This document shows, in pieces, positions 1 through 8,898 of a DNA stretch of 64,000 nucleotides. Position numbers and translations under genes: made by a program. The stretch's first letter is position 1, and each line of letters begins with the position of its first letter. The stretch lies in the NCBI GenBank assembly GCA_002336105.1, contig DDEQ01000020.1, positions 37,452 to 101,451 of the forward strand. Direction: 5' to 3'. The DNA is from Chthonomonas sp. UBA1950 (GTDB taxonomy: Bacteria; Armatimonadota; Fimbriimonadia; Fimbriimonadales; Fimbriimonadaceae). The notes under the pieces were generated by a model. The model saw only the letters and a program-made list of their open reading frames with translations. It searched no databases and had not been told where the DNA came from.

Positions 1-486
1 TGAGACGATATTCATCAAGTGGTGTACGAAGTCTGGATAGGGGTTCTTTTCAGATCGACCGCCGTTTCCTGTGCGTTCCCACTTTTGCTCATGGGCACGC
101 TTTTCAATATCGAAAAGGCCCGTATCGCCACTGATGGGGCGGCTCTCGCTTCGCACCATCTTCATGCCGTTGTAGTCCGCGGGGTTGTGGCTTGCGGTGA
201 TCATCACACCACCGTCGTAGCCGTAGAAAGCCGTGGCAAAGTAAACCATCTCGGTCCCGACCATGCCGAGGTGGATCACGTCCACACCTGCGTCGTTCAG
301 ACCCTTTGCAAGGGCTTCGTATAGTTCCGGACCGCTCAGTCGGATGTCATATCCGATGCAAACGGTCTTCGGTTGAATCTGGTCGGCGTACGCTCTACCG
401 ATTCGGTATGCGATGTCGGTGTTCAGTTCACCTGGAACTTTGCCGCGAACGTCGTATGCTTTGAATGCTGCGAGATACTCACCCAT
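1..486 (-). CDS. Phosphomannomutase/phosphoglucomutase, N-terminal part (cut by window edge)
   Basis: Reading from the ATG at 486 down to base 1 gives 162 open codons with no stop, so the gene continues beyond the left edge. The protein opens MGEYLAAFKAYDVRGKVPGE, the usual start of alpha-D-phosphohexomutases, and carries the phosphoserine loop GVMITASHNPADYNGMK near residue 100, whose Ser transfers the phosphate. The family interconverts hexose 6-phosphates and hexose 1-phosphates, supplying GDP-mannose or UDP-glucose precursors in the cytoplasm. Only domain I is visible, so mannose versus glucose preference cannot be assigned. It is well separated from the next gene by about 190 bases. Confidence 0.9.
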   Translation of the reverse strand, partial: MGEYLAAFKAYDVRGKVPGELNTDIAYRIGRAYADQIQPKTVCIGYDIRLSGPELYEALAKGLNDAGVDVIHLGMVGTEMVYFATAFYGYDGGVMITASHNPADYNGMKMVRSESRPISGDTGLFDIEKRAHEQKWERTGNGGRSEKNPYPDFVHHLMNIVS

Positions 487-633
487 GCCGTTAGGATTCT
501 ATCCTATCGGCAACGAACGAATTGTCAGGATAGGTGCCTGTAATGCAGACATTGTCATTAATCAGTGTTAGGCAGTAAGCATCAGGTGAGCTAACTCAGC
601 GTAAGAACTTGAGTGCTCGCATGAGCTTGTTCT

Positions 634-660
634 GCTGGGATTATAGGGCAATCCCAGCGT
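634..660. terminator. Stem-loop downstream of the DUF1501 gene
   Basis: The arms gctgggatt and aatcccagc enclose a 7-base loop between the ends of the phosphomannomutase promoter region and the DUF1501 gene. There is no clear U-run, so it may be a weak terminator or an mRNA 3' end stabiliser. Confidence 0.35.
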
Positions 661-672
661 GAAGAAGGAGAT

Positions 673-1905
673 TTAGGCGAAAACGTCAGCGTGCTTGAAC
701 TGACTGCCGAGGACGAGATTGGAGTCTCCACCCATCCACTGGTCAAGCGTCGCCGAATAGACTTCACGGAAGTCGGTCGTCATTCGGACGTCACCGTCCT
801 GCAGGTTCTTGAGATCAGGAACTGGGCCGTGAACTCCGCCCTTAACTTTCTTGCCGATGACAAACATCGGCGCCGCAGCACCGTGGTCAGTACCTTGAGA
901 AGCGTTTTCTTTGGCGCGTCGTCCAAATTCGGAGAAAGTGAGAAGAACGACTTTATCGGCTTTGCCGATGGCTTCCATCTCGCGCTGGAATGCAAGAACG
1001 GCATCGCCATAACTCTTGAGCAGCTTCGGATGAGTTTCTGGCTGACGTGCATGAGTGTCGAACCCGCCCGCAGAGAAGTAAACAACGCGGGTGTTTGGCG
1101 ATGTCGCGACGAGTTGAGCAATCTGCTTGAATCCGTTGCCAAATGAGTCGTTGTTATAAGTCTGTTTTGGCGTGTAACTCTTCAATTGGGCGTTCAAGAT
1201 CGTCATCGCATCCAAAGCAGATTTTGAAGCTTGCTGGACGACGCGGGTTGCTGAACCAGCCATGGCATCCATGCCTTGAACCTCTCGAAGCATCTTTTCG
1301 GTGTCTGGATCTCCGATCATGCTTTGCATGTCGGCAAGGCTTGCAAAGCAGGGGATGCTGGCGTCGTGAGCGGTAAGCGCAAGCGGTTTTTCGGTAGACA
1401 AGCCGAGTGCGACGACGGGGTTTAGGGGGCTTCCGGCAGCGAATTGGTCGAAGTATCGGCCAATCCAACCGTATCTGAGCTTGTCATCTGGGCTTGCCGA
1501 TTGCCAGATGTCCATGCTCTTAAAGTGAGAGCGGTTTGGGTTGGGGTAGCCGACATTGTTAATGACCGCGACCTTCCCTTCTTTGTAGAGTTCGTGCAAA
1601 CCAGATAATGCAGGGTTGAATCCCAGGTGTTCGTCAAGCTTAAGGACATCCTTTTCAGGAATACCGATGGCTGAGCGAAAATCGTAATACTCTTTCTGAG
1701 CGTAGGGGACAACAGTGTTCAAACCATCGTTTCCACCTGAGAGCTGGCAGACAACCAATACGGTGTCTCCCATCGCCTTTCCACCCTTTGCCTGTTGAAG
1801 GATGTCTGCTTGCGCGATAGCCCCCAGCCATCTTGGTGCAACGAATCCGATGGCAATAACGCCACCGCCGCGCATCACGTCTCTTCGAGAGATTAATTTG
1901 CTCAT
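673..1905 (-). CDS. DUF1501 family exported protein (Tat signal)
   Basis: A 410-residue protein of the DUF1501 family, related to the alkaline phosphatase/sulfatase fold and common in Planctomycetes, Armatimonadota and Proteobacteria. The N-terminus MSKLISRRDVMRGGGVIAIG has a twin-arginine signal (SRRDVMRGG) followed by a hydrophobic stretch, so export in folded form is likely. Family blocks seen are VLVVCQLSGGNDGLNTVVPY near residue 50, FDTHARQPETHPKLL near 283 and LTFSEFGRRAKENASQGTDH near 323. The substrate is unknown. In many genomes DUF1501 genes pair with a DUF1800 gene; none is present here. Confidence 0.9.
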   Translation of the reverse strand: MSKLISRRDVMRGGGVIAIGFVAPRWLGAIAQADILQQAKGGKAMGDTVLVVCQLSGGNDGLNTVVPYAQKEYYDFRSAIGIPEKDVLKLDEHLGFNPALSGLHELYKEGKVAVINNVGYPNPNRSHFKSMDIWQSASPDDKLRYGWIGRYFDQFAAGSPLNPVVALGLSTEKPLALTAHDASIPCFASLADMQSMIGDPDTEKMLREVQGMDAMAGSATRVVQQASKSALDAMTILNAQLKSYTPKQTYNNDSFGNGFKQIAQLVATSPNTRVVYFSAGGFDTHARQPETHPKLLKSYGDAVLAFQREMEAIGKADKVVLLTFSEFGRRAKENASQGTDHGAAAPMFVIGKKVKGGVHGPVPDLKNLQDGDVRMTTDFREVYSATLDQWMGGDSNLVLGSQFKHADVFA

Positions 1906-2018
1906 ACCGTGCCTACATTATCGACTTTTTTGTCTTGAGTCACAAGACATCTCATGTATTGTGACGACGAGCAGATTAATGAGTTCACCTAATCGATTGC
2001 AGAGTATCCTCAAGAACA

Positions 2019-2453
2019 ATGCAAACAGAGCGGGGAAGAATTGCCAGCTACATCGCGGCTGGGTTGCTTGCGCTCGTTGTGTTATTTGTTTTTGGCTCGC
2101 TAAGAGACTACGGACCTGAAAGCGCTATTCGGCGATTTCAAGAAGCCATACGTCAAGATGACGCGAGTGCTTTGCGGGCCGTTACGATAGAGCCAATTTC
2201 GGCTCGTTCAGTACAGGCTTTACTCGCTCAAGTTGGGCAAGTGGTCAACTATGGGCGTGGATTTAGAGTTGTACGCACAGATCGATCTACCGATCGGGTG
2301 ATTGCCGCTACGGCAACAACCGGTACTGATGGTACGCCGATGTTCGTGTTGTGGGTCGTCGTGAAAGAGAACGCCGTATGGAAAATCTCTGCCACGGACA
2401 CATTACGAGCAAATCTGAATGCAAGCCAAGCTGCCTCGGTTCCCAGCAAATAA
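2019..2453 (+). CDS. Small membrane-anchored protein of unknown function
   Basis: 144 residues with one N-terminal membrane segment (YIAAGLLALVVLFVFGSL, residues 10-27) and a soluble domain after it. The soluble part (AIRRFQEAIRQDDASALRAV, then VLWVVVKENAVWKISATDT) looks like the small alpha+beta folds of DUF4878/NTF2-like lipoproteins, which take the form 'few residues lost per stress, then VxKxNGxWKI'; this is a resemblance only. It lies 8 bases before the CelD-like acetyltransferase and is probably cotranscribed with it. The start at 2019 has no strong Shine-Dalgarno sequence. Confidence 0.7.
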   Translation: MQTERGRIASYIAAGLLALVVLFVFGSLRDYGPESAIRRFQEAIRQDDASALRAVTIEPISARSVQALLAQVGQVVNYGRGFRVVRTDRSTDRVIAATATTGTDGTPMFVLWVVVKENAVWKISATDTLRANLNASQAASVPSK

Positions 2454-2461
2454 AGACTGAA

Positions 2462-3694
2462 ATGTATTCGTCGGAACTGTCACGCCGATGGATCGAGGCA
2501 AGGTTTGACGAGGAAGCGTTTCTTTCGCTTCAGCCTGACTGGGAGCGTCTGGTCCTATCTCAGTCAACACGGGCTCCGCAACTCTCGTGGAGTTGGCTAT
2601 GGTCTTGGTGGGAATGTTTTGGCAGACTATGCCCTCAAAGTGGTCGAATCGGTTCCCTCGAAGTTCTGGTTTTTAGCGATGATCAGAACGTAATCGCTAT
2701 TCTTCCCTTCTTCTTCCAAGGTCGGCGCGCGTTTCACTTTGACATGACAAGGCTTAGGTTGATGGGCTACAACGGCGAGCTTGAACCGAACGGCCTAACC
2801 GAAGAACCGCTCTACGTCATCCAGCCGGGATATGAAGTTCAGGTGTTCTCAGAAACTGCAAAGTACTTATCCGACGGTTTGTCAAAGGGAAAGTGGGATT
2901 GTGTTCAGTTTGGAATCTGGCATTCGGAGGCAAGAGTCTTATCTGAGAGTGCCCGAGAAGAAATGAATCGGCACATTTGCTGGACCAAACACAAGGCGGG
3001 AATGAACCTTGTGAAGTTGCCCGAAACATGGAGTGTTTACAAAAAAGAGCTTTCAAAGTCGATGCGGGAGAACCTGCCGTACTATCCGAAACTACTCAAA
3101 CGACACGATCTTGACTCTGCCATTGAAGTATTAACCGAGGTCGATGAGGTGGAAGCGGCTGTTGGCGAACTTGTGCGACTACACCGGCTAAGGGTAGAGC
3201 AAGATCCTAATCATAGCCACGAAAACTACTTTCAGACGATCGACCAAGAACGGTTCTACATCGAAGCAGTCGTGGGAATGTTGCCTCTGAAAGAAGCGTT
3301 TGTTGCGAAGCTCGTGATCGAGGGAGACACTGCTGCCGTCCAAGTCTTTTTGCGGAAGCAGGATACTTTGCTCGTTCACTACTCTGGCTTCGATCCAAAG
3401 TATTCAAAATACAGTCCGCTCTTCATTTTGCAAGCGAGGGTTTTTCAGGATGCGCTGGAATCTGGAGTCCAACACCTCGATTTGATGGCAGGGAACGCGT
3501 TGTGGCAGAAGAGATGGAATGCGCTCCCAGTGAACTCCTATTCCAAGGTTCTGGCCGTACGAAAGCACGTTGCCTCTATTGGGCGAGCGGCCGTTTATGT
3601 GACGAGGAGAGAACTACATGCCTTTTGGCGAAGATCTGGATTCAGGCGTCGTTTTTCAAAAAAAGTGTATTCATCGGACGCAAACGGTTTCTAG
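2462..3694 (+). CDS. GNAT acetyltransferase of the CelD/BcsL (BioF2-like) type
   Basis: 410 residues from the ATG at 2462; a longer frame opens at 2351 but would overlap the preceding gene by about 100 bases. The N-terminal half (WERLVLSQSTRAPQLSWSWL, WWECFGRL, AILPFFF) and the C-terminal half (LVRLHRLRVEQDPNHS, AVQVFLRKQDTLLVHYSGFD, DLMAGNALWQKRWN) match the tandem GNAT fold of proteins annotated as cellulose biosynthesis CelD or BioF2-like acetyltransferases. Members acylate polysaccharides or other surface molecules, or act as FemX-like aminoacyl transferases. The acceptor is unknown. It is cytoplasmic, with no signal peptide. Confidence 0.8.
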   Translation: MYSSELSRRWIEARFDEEAFLSLQPDWERLVLSQSTRAPQLSWSWLWSWWECFGRLCPQSGRIGSLEVLVFSDDQNVIAILPFFFQGRRAFHFDMTRLRLMGYNGELEPNGLTEEPLYVIQPGYEVQVFSETAKYLSDGLSKGKWDCVQFGIWHSEARVLSESAREEMNRHICWTKHKAGMNLVKLPETWSVYKKELSKSMRENLPYYPKLLKRHDLDSAIEVLTEVDEVEAAVGELVRLHRLRVEQDPNHSHENYFQTIDQERFYIEAVVGMLPLKEAFVAKLVIEGDTAAVQVFLRKQDTLLVHYSGFDPKYSKYSPLFILQARVFQDALESGVQHLDLMAGNALWQKRWNALPVNSYSKVLAVRKHVASIGRAAVYVTRRELHAFWRRSGFRRRFSKKVYSSDANGF

Positions 3695-3712
3695 TGCGCC
3701 GTAACATAGGGC

Positions 3713-6400
3713 GTGTTTGCGTTACGACCCTTCTTTGCAGCCTCTGTTGCGTGTTTAGCCGCGCTATCGCTTGCCCAATCTTTGAAAGTTGAGAAGTTTG
3801 TTCTTCCCAACGGACTTACCGTTGTTCTTCACGAGGATCACAAACTCCCAGTGGCAACGATTAACATTTGGTATCGAGTTGGAAGCAAAGATGAGCCACC
3901 TCAGCGAAGCGGTTTTGCGCATCTTTTCGAGCACTTGATGTTTATGGGTACTAAGCGTGTTCCCAATGGACAGTTCGACAGGATCATGGAGAAAGAAGGT
4001 GGCGCAAACAACGCGAATACCACCGAAGACCGAACCGACTATTTCTCTGAGGGCCCGGCAAATCTCCTTCCGACTTTACTTTGGCTCGATGCTGATCGAA
4101 TGGTCGGAATTGGCAAAGATGTCGATCAAAAGAAGCTCGACCTACAGCGTGATGTCGTTAAGAACGAGCGACGCGAGAGAGTCGAGAATACGCCATATGG
4201 AAAGGCGTATGAGGCGATCAATGGGCTCATGTTTCCCAAAGGGCATCCCTATCACACAAGTGTGATCGGTAGCATGGAGGATCTTGACCGAGCAACGGTT
4301 AAGGATGTTCAGGACTTCTTTTCAACCTTCTACACGCCAAACAATGCGGTCTTGGCTGTAGTTGGTGACTTTGACTCGAAATCAATTCGGTCCGACATCG
4401 AGAGGTTGTTTGGAGCTGTTCCGCGGTCGAGCGATGCTGCTCACGCCACGCGTCAGCCCGTCACCTTGAGCGAGACGCAGAAGCTGACGATGGTGGACAA
4501 GGTCCAGTCGAAAAAGGTCGTCCTGGTCTGGCATGCGCCTGCACAGTACACAGCTGGATTTGCTGACCTGAACTTGGCAAGCGCAGTCCTTTCGGATGGC
4601 CTTTCGAGTCGGCTTTATCAGCGACTGATTGTTAAGGACAAGCTTGCTTCGGAGGCTGGTGCTTTCCTCGATGGCCGTCAGCTTGGATCGCTCTTTTATG
4701 TCGATTTGACCCTGACAGACGGAGCTAATGTTGATGCCGCGATCAAAGCTGTCGATGAAACGATCAAGGAACTCGCAGCTAAAGGACCAAGCAAGGAGGA
4801 ACTTGAGAGGCAGATCAACAAGATTAAGTTATCTCAACTGAATAACCTGCAAACGGTGAGTGGCAAGGCAACTCAACTGGCCGAGTCTGAAGCCCTTTTG
4901 GGTGATCCGAACGGTTTTGAAAAAGTGATCGAGAGCTATAACAAGGTCACTACGGCATCGATTGCAAAGGTTATTCGAACGGTGATAGTCGATGCGCATC
5001 GTCTTGAAATGACGATCGTTCCAGAAGTCGCCGCCACAGACGAGTCGATTCTTGATTCGAAACCTGCAGTGGCGGCTTCCAAGCCGTTCACCTTTACCTC
5101 TGCAACAGAGTTTAAGCTTTCGAATGGCATCAAGGTTGAATACTGGAATCGCCCTGAGCTTCCTTTGGTCAGCACCATTCTTTCACTAAACCATGGTGGA
5201 TTTGATGAGGCTGACAGCAAGCTTGGAGCCACCAGTTTGATGGCATCCATGCTTGATGAAGGGGCTGGCTCGCGAGACGGCCAGCAGTTCGAAAAGGCGT
5301 TGGATCTGTTAGGGGCAAGATTTGGGGCTTCGTCCTCTGCGACAGGAGTTTCAGTTTCGCTCTCCGGTCTCGCAAGTTCGTTTGGCAGGGGACTAGACCT
5401 CTTTGCCGATGCCGTTCTTCGACCAAGATTTGAGAAAGACGCATTTGAGCGTGTGCAAAGAGTAACAGCCGAGGGCCTTCAGCAGAGCCTCGATGAGCCT
5501 GGCACCTTGGCCGCCCTTATTGGTTCAAAAGCATTTTTCGGCGAAAACCATCCCCTTGGTCGTCCAAATGCTGGCTCGACGACAACTGTGAAGGGGCTTC
5601 AAATAGCTGACTTGAAGGATCGATACGCGAAGATTGTAAAGCCAGAGAACGCGACACTCTATATCGCCGGTAGCCTCAGCGAAGCCCAGGTCAAGACCGA
5701 GCTAGAGCGAGTTTTCGGTGGTTGGAAATCGACCGGAAAGACGGATGAGCTACCGAAATTTGCTAATCCTGAACCAACAGTTCAACGTGTTGTCATCTTG
5801 GATCGGCCTGGTGCTGTCCAAACAACAATCAGAATCTACATGCCTGGTCAGAAGTTTGACTCGGCTGATCGGTTGAAGCTGACCGAACTAGGAACCATCC
5901 TTGGCGGAACTTTTACGAGTCGTTTGAACCAAAACCTTAGGGAAGACAAAGGGTATTGCTATGGTGCTGGAGGTCGTTTTGTATTCCAAAAAGACCTTGG
6001 TTATTTCTTAGCAAGCTCAGATGTCAGGGCCGATGTCACGGGTGCCTCTCTGAAAGAGTTCTTAGCAGAGTTCAGCCGTATCAGCAAGGGCGACGTTAGC
6101 GACGAGGAAGCTCAGAAGGCTGGGACTACGATTCGACAGAATCAGATTTCGTCTCTAGGCAGTATTGATGGGTTACTGCAAGTGGCAGTCGGCAATAACT
6201 TCACTGGCAGCTCTTTTGACCTGATGGGTAAGGATCTTTCGACGCTTTCGGCAATCACATCCGCTGAACTCAACAGCTTAGCGAAGTCTGCCTTTCCAGT
6301 CGAAAAGGCACTGATCGTGCTTGTCGGAGATCGAGCCGAGATTGAGAAGCAGATCGCTGGGCTTGGTCTTGCAATGCCGATCATTGTCAAGAATCCTTAG
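3713..6400 (+). CDS. M16 family zinc metalloprotease (two-domain pitrilysin type), secreted
   Basis: 895 residues starting at a GTG, with a signal peptide (FFAASVACLAALSLAQS). The inverted zinc motif HLFEH lies at residues 70-74, with the distal Glu at about 152 in VVKNERRERVEN, so the first M16 unit has the residues needed for catalysis. The second M16 half (from about residue 460, FKLSNGIKVEYWNRPELPLV) lacks HxxEH and carries the RxxxY-type substrate-binding region (REDKGYCYGAG), as usual for these two-unit clam-shell enzymes. It probably degrades short peptides in the periplasm or at the cell surface. The start lies 18 bases after the previous stop. Confidence 0.93.
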   Translation: MFALRPFFAASVACLAALSLAQSLKVEKFVLPNGLTVVLHEDHKLPVATINIWYRVGSKDEPPQRSGFAHLFEHLMFMGTKRVPNGQFDRIMEKEGGANNANTTEDRTDYFSEGPANLLPTLLWLDADRMVGIGKDVDQKKLDLQRDVVKNERRERVENTPYGKAYEAINGLMFPKGHPYHTSVIGSMEDLDRATVKDVQDFFSTFYTPNNAVLAVVGDFDSKSIRSDIERLFGAVPRSSDAAHATRQPVTLSETQKLTMVDKVQSKKVVLVWHAPAQYTAGFADLNLASAVLSDGLSSRLYQRLIVKDKLASEAGAFLDGRQLGSLFYVDLTLTDGANVDAAIKAVDETIKELAAKGPSKEELERQINKIKLSQLNNLQTVSGKATQLAESEALLGDPNGFEKVIESYNKVTTASIAKVIRTVIVDAHRLEMTIVPEVAATDESILDSKPAVAASKPFTFTSATEFKLSNGIKVEYWNRPELPLVSTILSLNHGGFDEADSKLGATSLMASMLDEGAGSRDGQQFEKALDLLGARFGASSSATGVSVSLSGLASSFGRGLDLFADAVLRPRFEKDAFERVQRVTAEGLQQSLDEPGTLAALIGSKAFFGENHPLGRPNAGSTTTVKGLQIADLKDRYAKIVKPENATLYIAGSLSEAQVKTELERVFGGWKSTGKTDELPKFANPEPTVQRVVILDRPGAVQTTIRIYMPGQKFDSADRLKLTELGTILGGTFTSRLNQNLREDKGYCYGAGGRFVFQKDLGYFLASSDVRADVTGASLKEFLAEFSRISKGDVSDEEAQKAGTTIRQNQISSLGSIDGLLQVAVGNNFTGSSFDLMGKDLSTLSAITSAELNSLAKSAFPVEKALIVLVGDRAEIEKQIAGLGLAMPIIVKNP

Positions 6401-6412
6401 ACGAAACATTCA

Positions 6413-6468
6413 GAAAAATGAAAATGGGCTGAAGCACTAGGTTTTAGTGCCCAGCCCTTCATTTTTCG
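6413..6468. terminator. Rho-independent terminator, A-rich and T-rich on both sides
   Basis: Stem gggctgaagcacta (6426-6439) pairs with tagtgcccagccc (to 6457), flanked by gaaaaatgaaaat and cttcatttttc. It ends the M16 protease gene and ends only seven bases before the next start codon. Confidence 0.85.
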
Positions 6469-6474
6469 CTAATT

Positions 6475-7095
6475 ATGCCGTGTCTTCTTATAAGCATGGA
6501 AACCGCACTCGAACTTTCACTGCATCTGCACGATGGCAGAATCGTCCACTATCGACAAGACAATGAAGAGCAAGCCAAGGCGACGATTGGCAGAATCTTT
6601 GCTCCGAAGGCATTCGCTCAAAAGGCGATTATCTTGTGGAGTTCTGAAGAAACATCTGTATATCCGTCTGATCGGATTTCGCGAGTAAGTGTCGATGGAC
6701 GGTTCGTTCCGTCTCCTAACCTTGCGTCTGGTGTCCTCGACGCTCGATCTCTTGATCGTACGGAGTTCTTCGAACTAGCTGCCAGCACAGCGGACAACAC
6801 TGTGATCGGGCAATCCCGGGTTGTCGTGTTATTTGCTGAAATCGAGATGGTAAACCTTGAAAAGGTTTTCGTTAGGATCATCAGCGAGGCCGACGAACGA
6901 CCTGCGATTGATATCGGAATGTTCCTTCAACAGCGACTCTTTACAGGCGCTATCCATCTGAAGGATGGACACGGCGTAACGATCTTGAATGCAGATCATA
7001 TCGTTCGTATCAAACTTCACCCGAGCACTGCAATTCAGCCTGCCGGAGCTTGGTCGGCGAAGGAAGCGACAGCAAGCCTCGTTGGCGTCTTCTAA
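6475..7095 (+). CDS. Hypothetical cytoplasmic protein
   Basis: 206 residues; I do not recognise the family. It seems to hold two similar halves: LELSLHLHDGRIVHYR near residue 14 and GAIHLKDGHGVTILNADHIV near 152, each a short beta-meander resembling ligand-binding or Sm-like folds. No signal peptide, membrane segment or cysteine motif is seen. Because a terminator ends at 6468, a start at 6475 leaves almost no leader; the second ATG at 6496 (METALELSLHL) is equally plausible and fits the homology-like repeat better. It is convergent with prmC. Confidence 0.6.
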   Translation: MPCLLISMETALELSLHLHDGRIVHYRQDNEEQAKATIGRIFAPKAFAQKAIILWSSEETSVYPSDRISRVSVDGRFVPSPNLASGVLDARSLDRTEFFELAASTADNTVIGQSRVVVLFAEIEMVNLEKVFVRIISEADERPAIDIGMFLQQRLFTGAIHLKDGHGVTILNADHIVRIKLHPSTAIQPAGAWSAKEATASLVGVF

Positions 7096-7116
7096 AGACT
7101 TCTTGCGGTTACCAGG

Positions 7117-7159
7117 CTAGTCGCCTGTCCCCTTCTATATGAGGGGGCAAGGCGGCTAG
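7117..7159. terminator. Bidirectional hairpin between convergent genes
   Basis: ctagtcgcc (7117-7125) pairs with ggcggctag (7151-7159), and an inner CCCC/GGGG stem extends it. It overlaps the prmC stop codon and likely serves both converging transcripts, although no long U-run is present. Confidence 0.6.
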
Positions 7160-7983
7160 AAGGGAAGCCACCGAAAGACGACGATTCGATCGATACCAGC
7201 GAGATCCTGTCTTGTCTCAAGATACGACCAACCAGCCGCTTCAAAGAGGTCTTTAACTTGCTCGGCTTGTGTATGCCCAACTTCTAGGGCGAGGAGCCCT
7301 TCGTCATTCATGTGGTCTTTAGCCTCTACGGCTAAGGATTCGTAAAATTCAAGGCCGGTGGGACCGCTCCAAAGGGCTTGAGCGGGTTCATGTTGAGAAA
7401 CTTCATCGGGCAAGAAATCGCCATGGGCGATGTAGGGAGGATTGCTGACAATCAGGTCGAAGCTCTCTCCAAGGAATGACGAAAAACGATCTGAGAGGAC
7501 GAACTTCACTTCGGCATGGTGGAAACGCGCATTTGTCGAGGCTACTCCGATTGCTTCCGGAGAAATGTCGCAAGCGGTGACATCGAGATTTGGTCTTTCT
7601 AGTTTAAGGGTAATCGCGAGGATTCCAGAACCAGTACCGAGATCAAGAACGCTCTTGATTCTGTCATTTGCTAATTGAAGGCTTGCTTCTACTAATCCTT
7701 CGGTCTCGTGTCGTGGGATCAGAACGGCTGGATCAACTGAGAATGATCGTCCATAGAACTCTCGGTATCCCAGGATGTATGCGAGAGGCTCGCCTGATTC
7801 CCGCCGAACCAGTAAGGTTTCTCCGGCAAGTTCGGGGAATTCGTCATCTGGGTGTGCATAAAGCCAGGCACGAGTAACTCGCAACACATGAGCTGCTAAA
7901 ACCTCCGCCTCAATGCGAGCGGGCTCGATGCCGACAGTTTCCAGTCGACTTCGAGCCCGTTTGATCCATTCTTTGACGGTCAA
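7156..7983 (-). CDS. prmC: Peptide chain release factor N5-glutamine methyltransferase
   Basis: 275 residues, the normal PrmC/HemK length. It methylates the Gln of the GGQ motif in release factors RF1 and RF2 using S-adenosylmethionine, which increases termination efficiency. The N-terminal helical domain (residues 1-75) is followed by the Rossmann methyltransferase domain, with the SAM-binding LDLGTGSGILAI at 114-125 and the catalytic SNPPYIA (NPPY at 181-184), which binds the glutamine amide. LIPRHETE at 88-95 is a further family signature. It starts two bases after the jag gene stops and is likely cotranscribed with it; prmC is more often next to prfA, which is absent here. Confidence 0.95.
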   Translation of the reverse strand: MTVKEWIKRARSRLETVGIEPARIEAEVLAAHVLRVTRAWLYAHPDDEFPELAGETLLVRRESGEPLAYILGYREFYGRSFSVDPAVLIPRHETEGLVEASLQLANDRIKSVLDLGTGSGILAITLKLERPNLDVTACDISPEAIGVASTNARFHHAEVKFVLSDRFSSFLGESFDLIVSNPPYIAHGDFLPDEVSQHEPAQALWSGPTGLEFYESLAVEAKDHMNDEGLLALEVGHTQAEQVKDLFEAAGWSYLETRQDLAGIDRIVVFRWLPF

Positions 7984-7985
7984 GA

Positions 7986-8837
7986 TTAGTCAGCAGGAGC
8001 GATAACGACTCTGCGGTTAGGCTCTTCGCCTTCGCTGTAGGTCGCAATTCCGGCGTATTCGCTAAGAGCCTTGTGAACGATTCGTCTCTCAAAAGCAGGA
8101 AGAGCGTCTAGAACGGCTTCCTCACCGCGCTCTTTCACTTGCTGAGCAATATTGGTTGCCAACTGAGTAAGCGCGTCTTCGCGTCTTCGTCGATAATCGT
8201 TGCCGTCTAGGGTTACGCGGACGCCGTTGTTGAACTTTCGACCAGCAATGATATTGATCAGATACTGGAGCGAGTTGATGACTTCGCCGTGCTTACCGAC
8301 CAGAAAGGCTACGTCCTTTCCGTCTAGCTGAATGTTGACGTATCGACCGTTGATCGTTGTCGGTTTAACTGCAACATTAAGCCCGGCGCTCGCAACTAGC
8401 TCACGAACCAACTCTGCGAGTTGCTCTGCGTCTTCTTGAGTTGCGACAACCGTGTTGACAGGCTCTTCTTCGACAGTCTCTGAAGTAGGTGCGACCGCTT
8501 CTTTCGCGTCTTCCTTAGCGGGAGCCGATTCTTCAACCGTAGCGGCTGGTTTCTTCTCTCTTCGCTTTGGCTGTCCTTTCTTTTGGACAGGTGCTTCCGC
8601 TTCAGATGCGACAGGTTCTGTTACGACTGGCGCTACGGCAACTGGAGCTACCGGAGCCGCTGGTGTTGGGGCTGCTTCAGAAACTTCTGCCTTAATGCGT
8701 ACGACGCTCTTACCAAAGAGGCCCTTGGTCTCTTCGAGAACGGACACGTTCAGCTTCTCAGGGGCAACCCCGAGCTTATCTGCCGCTGCCTTCGTCGCTT
8801 CTGCCAGCGACTTTGCCGAAATCTCAATAAACTGCAT
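7986..8837 (-). CDS. khpB: Jag/KhpB family RNA-binding protein
   Basis: 283 residues with the standard three parts. These are a Jag N-terminal domain (FIEISAKSLAEATKAAADKL and the GLFGKSVVRI motif, residues 1-50), an alanine/proline/glutamate-rich linker (about 52-135), then KH (INGRYVNIQLDGKDVAFLVG and KHGEVINSLQYL) and R3H (RRREDALTQLATNIAQQVKE, then RIVHKALSEYAGIATYSEGE) domains. KhpB, with KhpA, is a global RNA chaperone linked to cell division and elongation. It is usually found with yidC and rnpA; here it heads a pair with prmC. Confidence 0.92.
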   Translation of the reverse strand: MQFIEISAKSLAEATKAAADKLGVAPEKLNVSVLEETKGLFGKSVVRIKAEVSEAAPTPAAPVAPVAVAPVVTEPVASEAEAPVQKKGQPKRREKKPAATVEESAPAKEDAKEAVAPTSETVEEEPVNTVVATQEDAEQLAELVRELVASAGLNVAVKPTTINGRYVNIQLDGKDVAFLVGKHGEVINSLQYLINIIAGRKFNNGVRVTLDGNDYRRRREDALTQLATNIAQQVKERGEEAVLDALPAFERRIVHKALSEYAGIATYSEGEEPNRRVVIAPAD

Positions 8838-8898
8838 GTATCCTTTGCACTTTACTCTTTTTATGGGGTCCTAGGTATAGGTCACCAGCCAGAGTTTC

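Noticed and set aside
2351..2461. Longer start of the CelD-like acetyltransferase
   Set aside because: The extension lies wholly in the preceding gene, which has its own membrane segment; ATG 2462 fits better.
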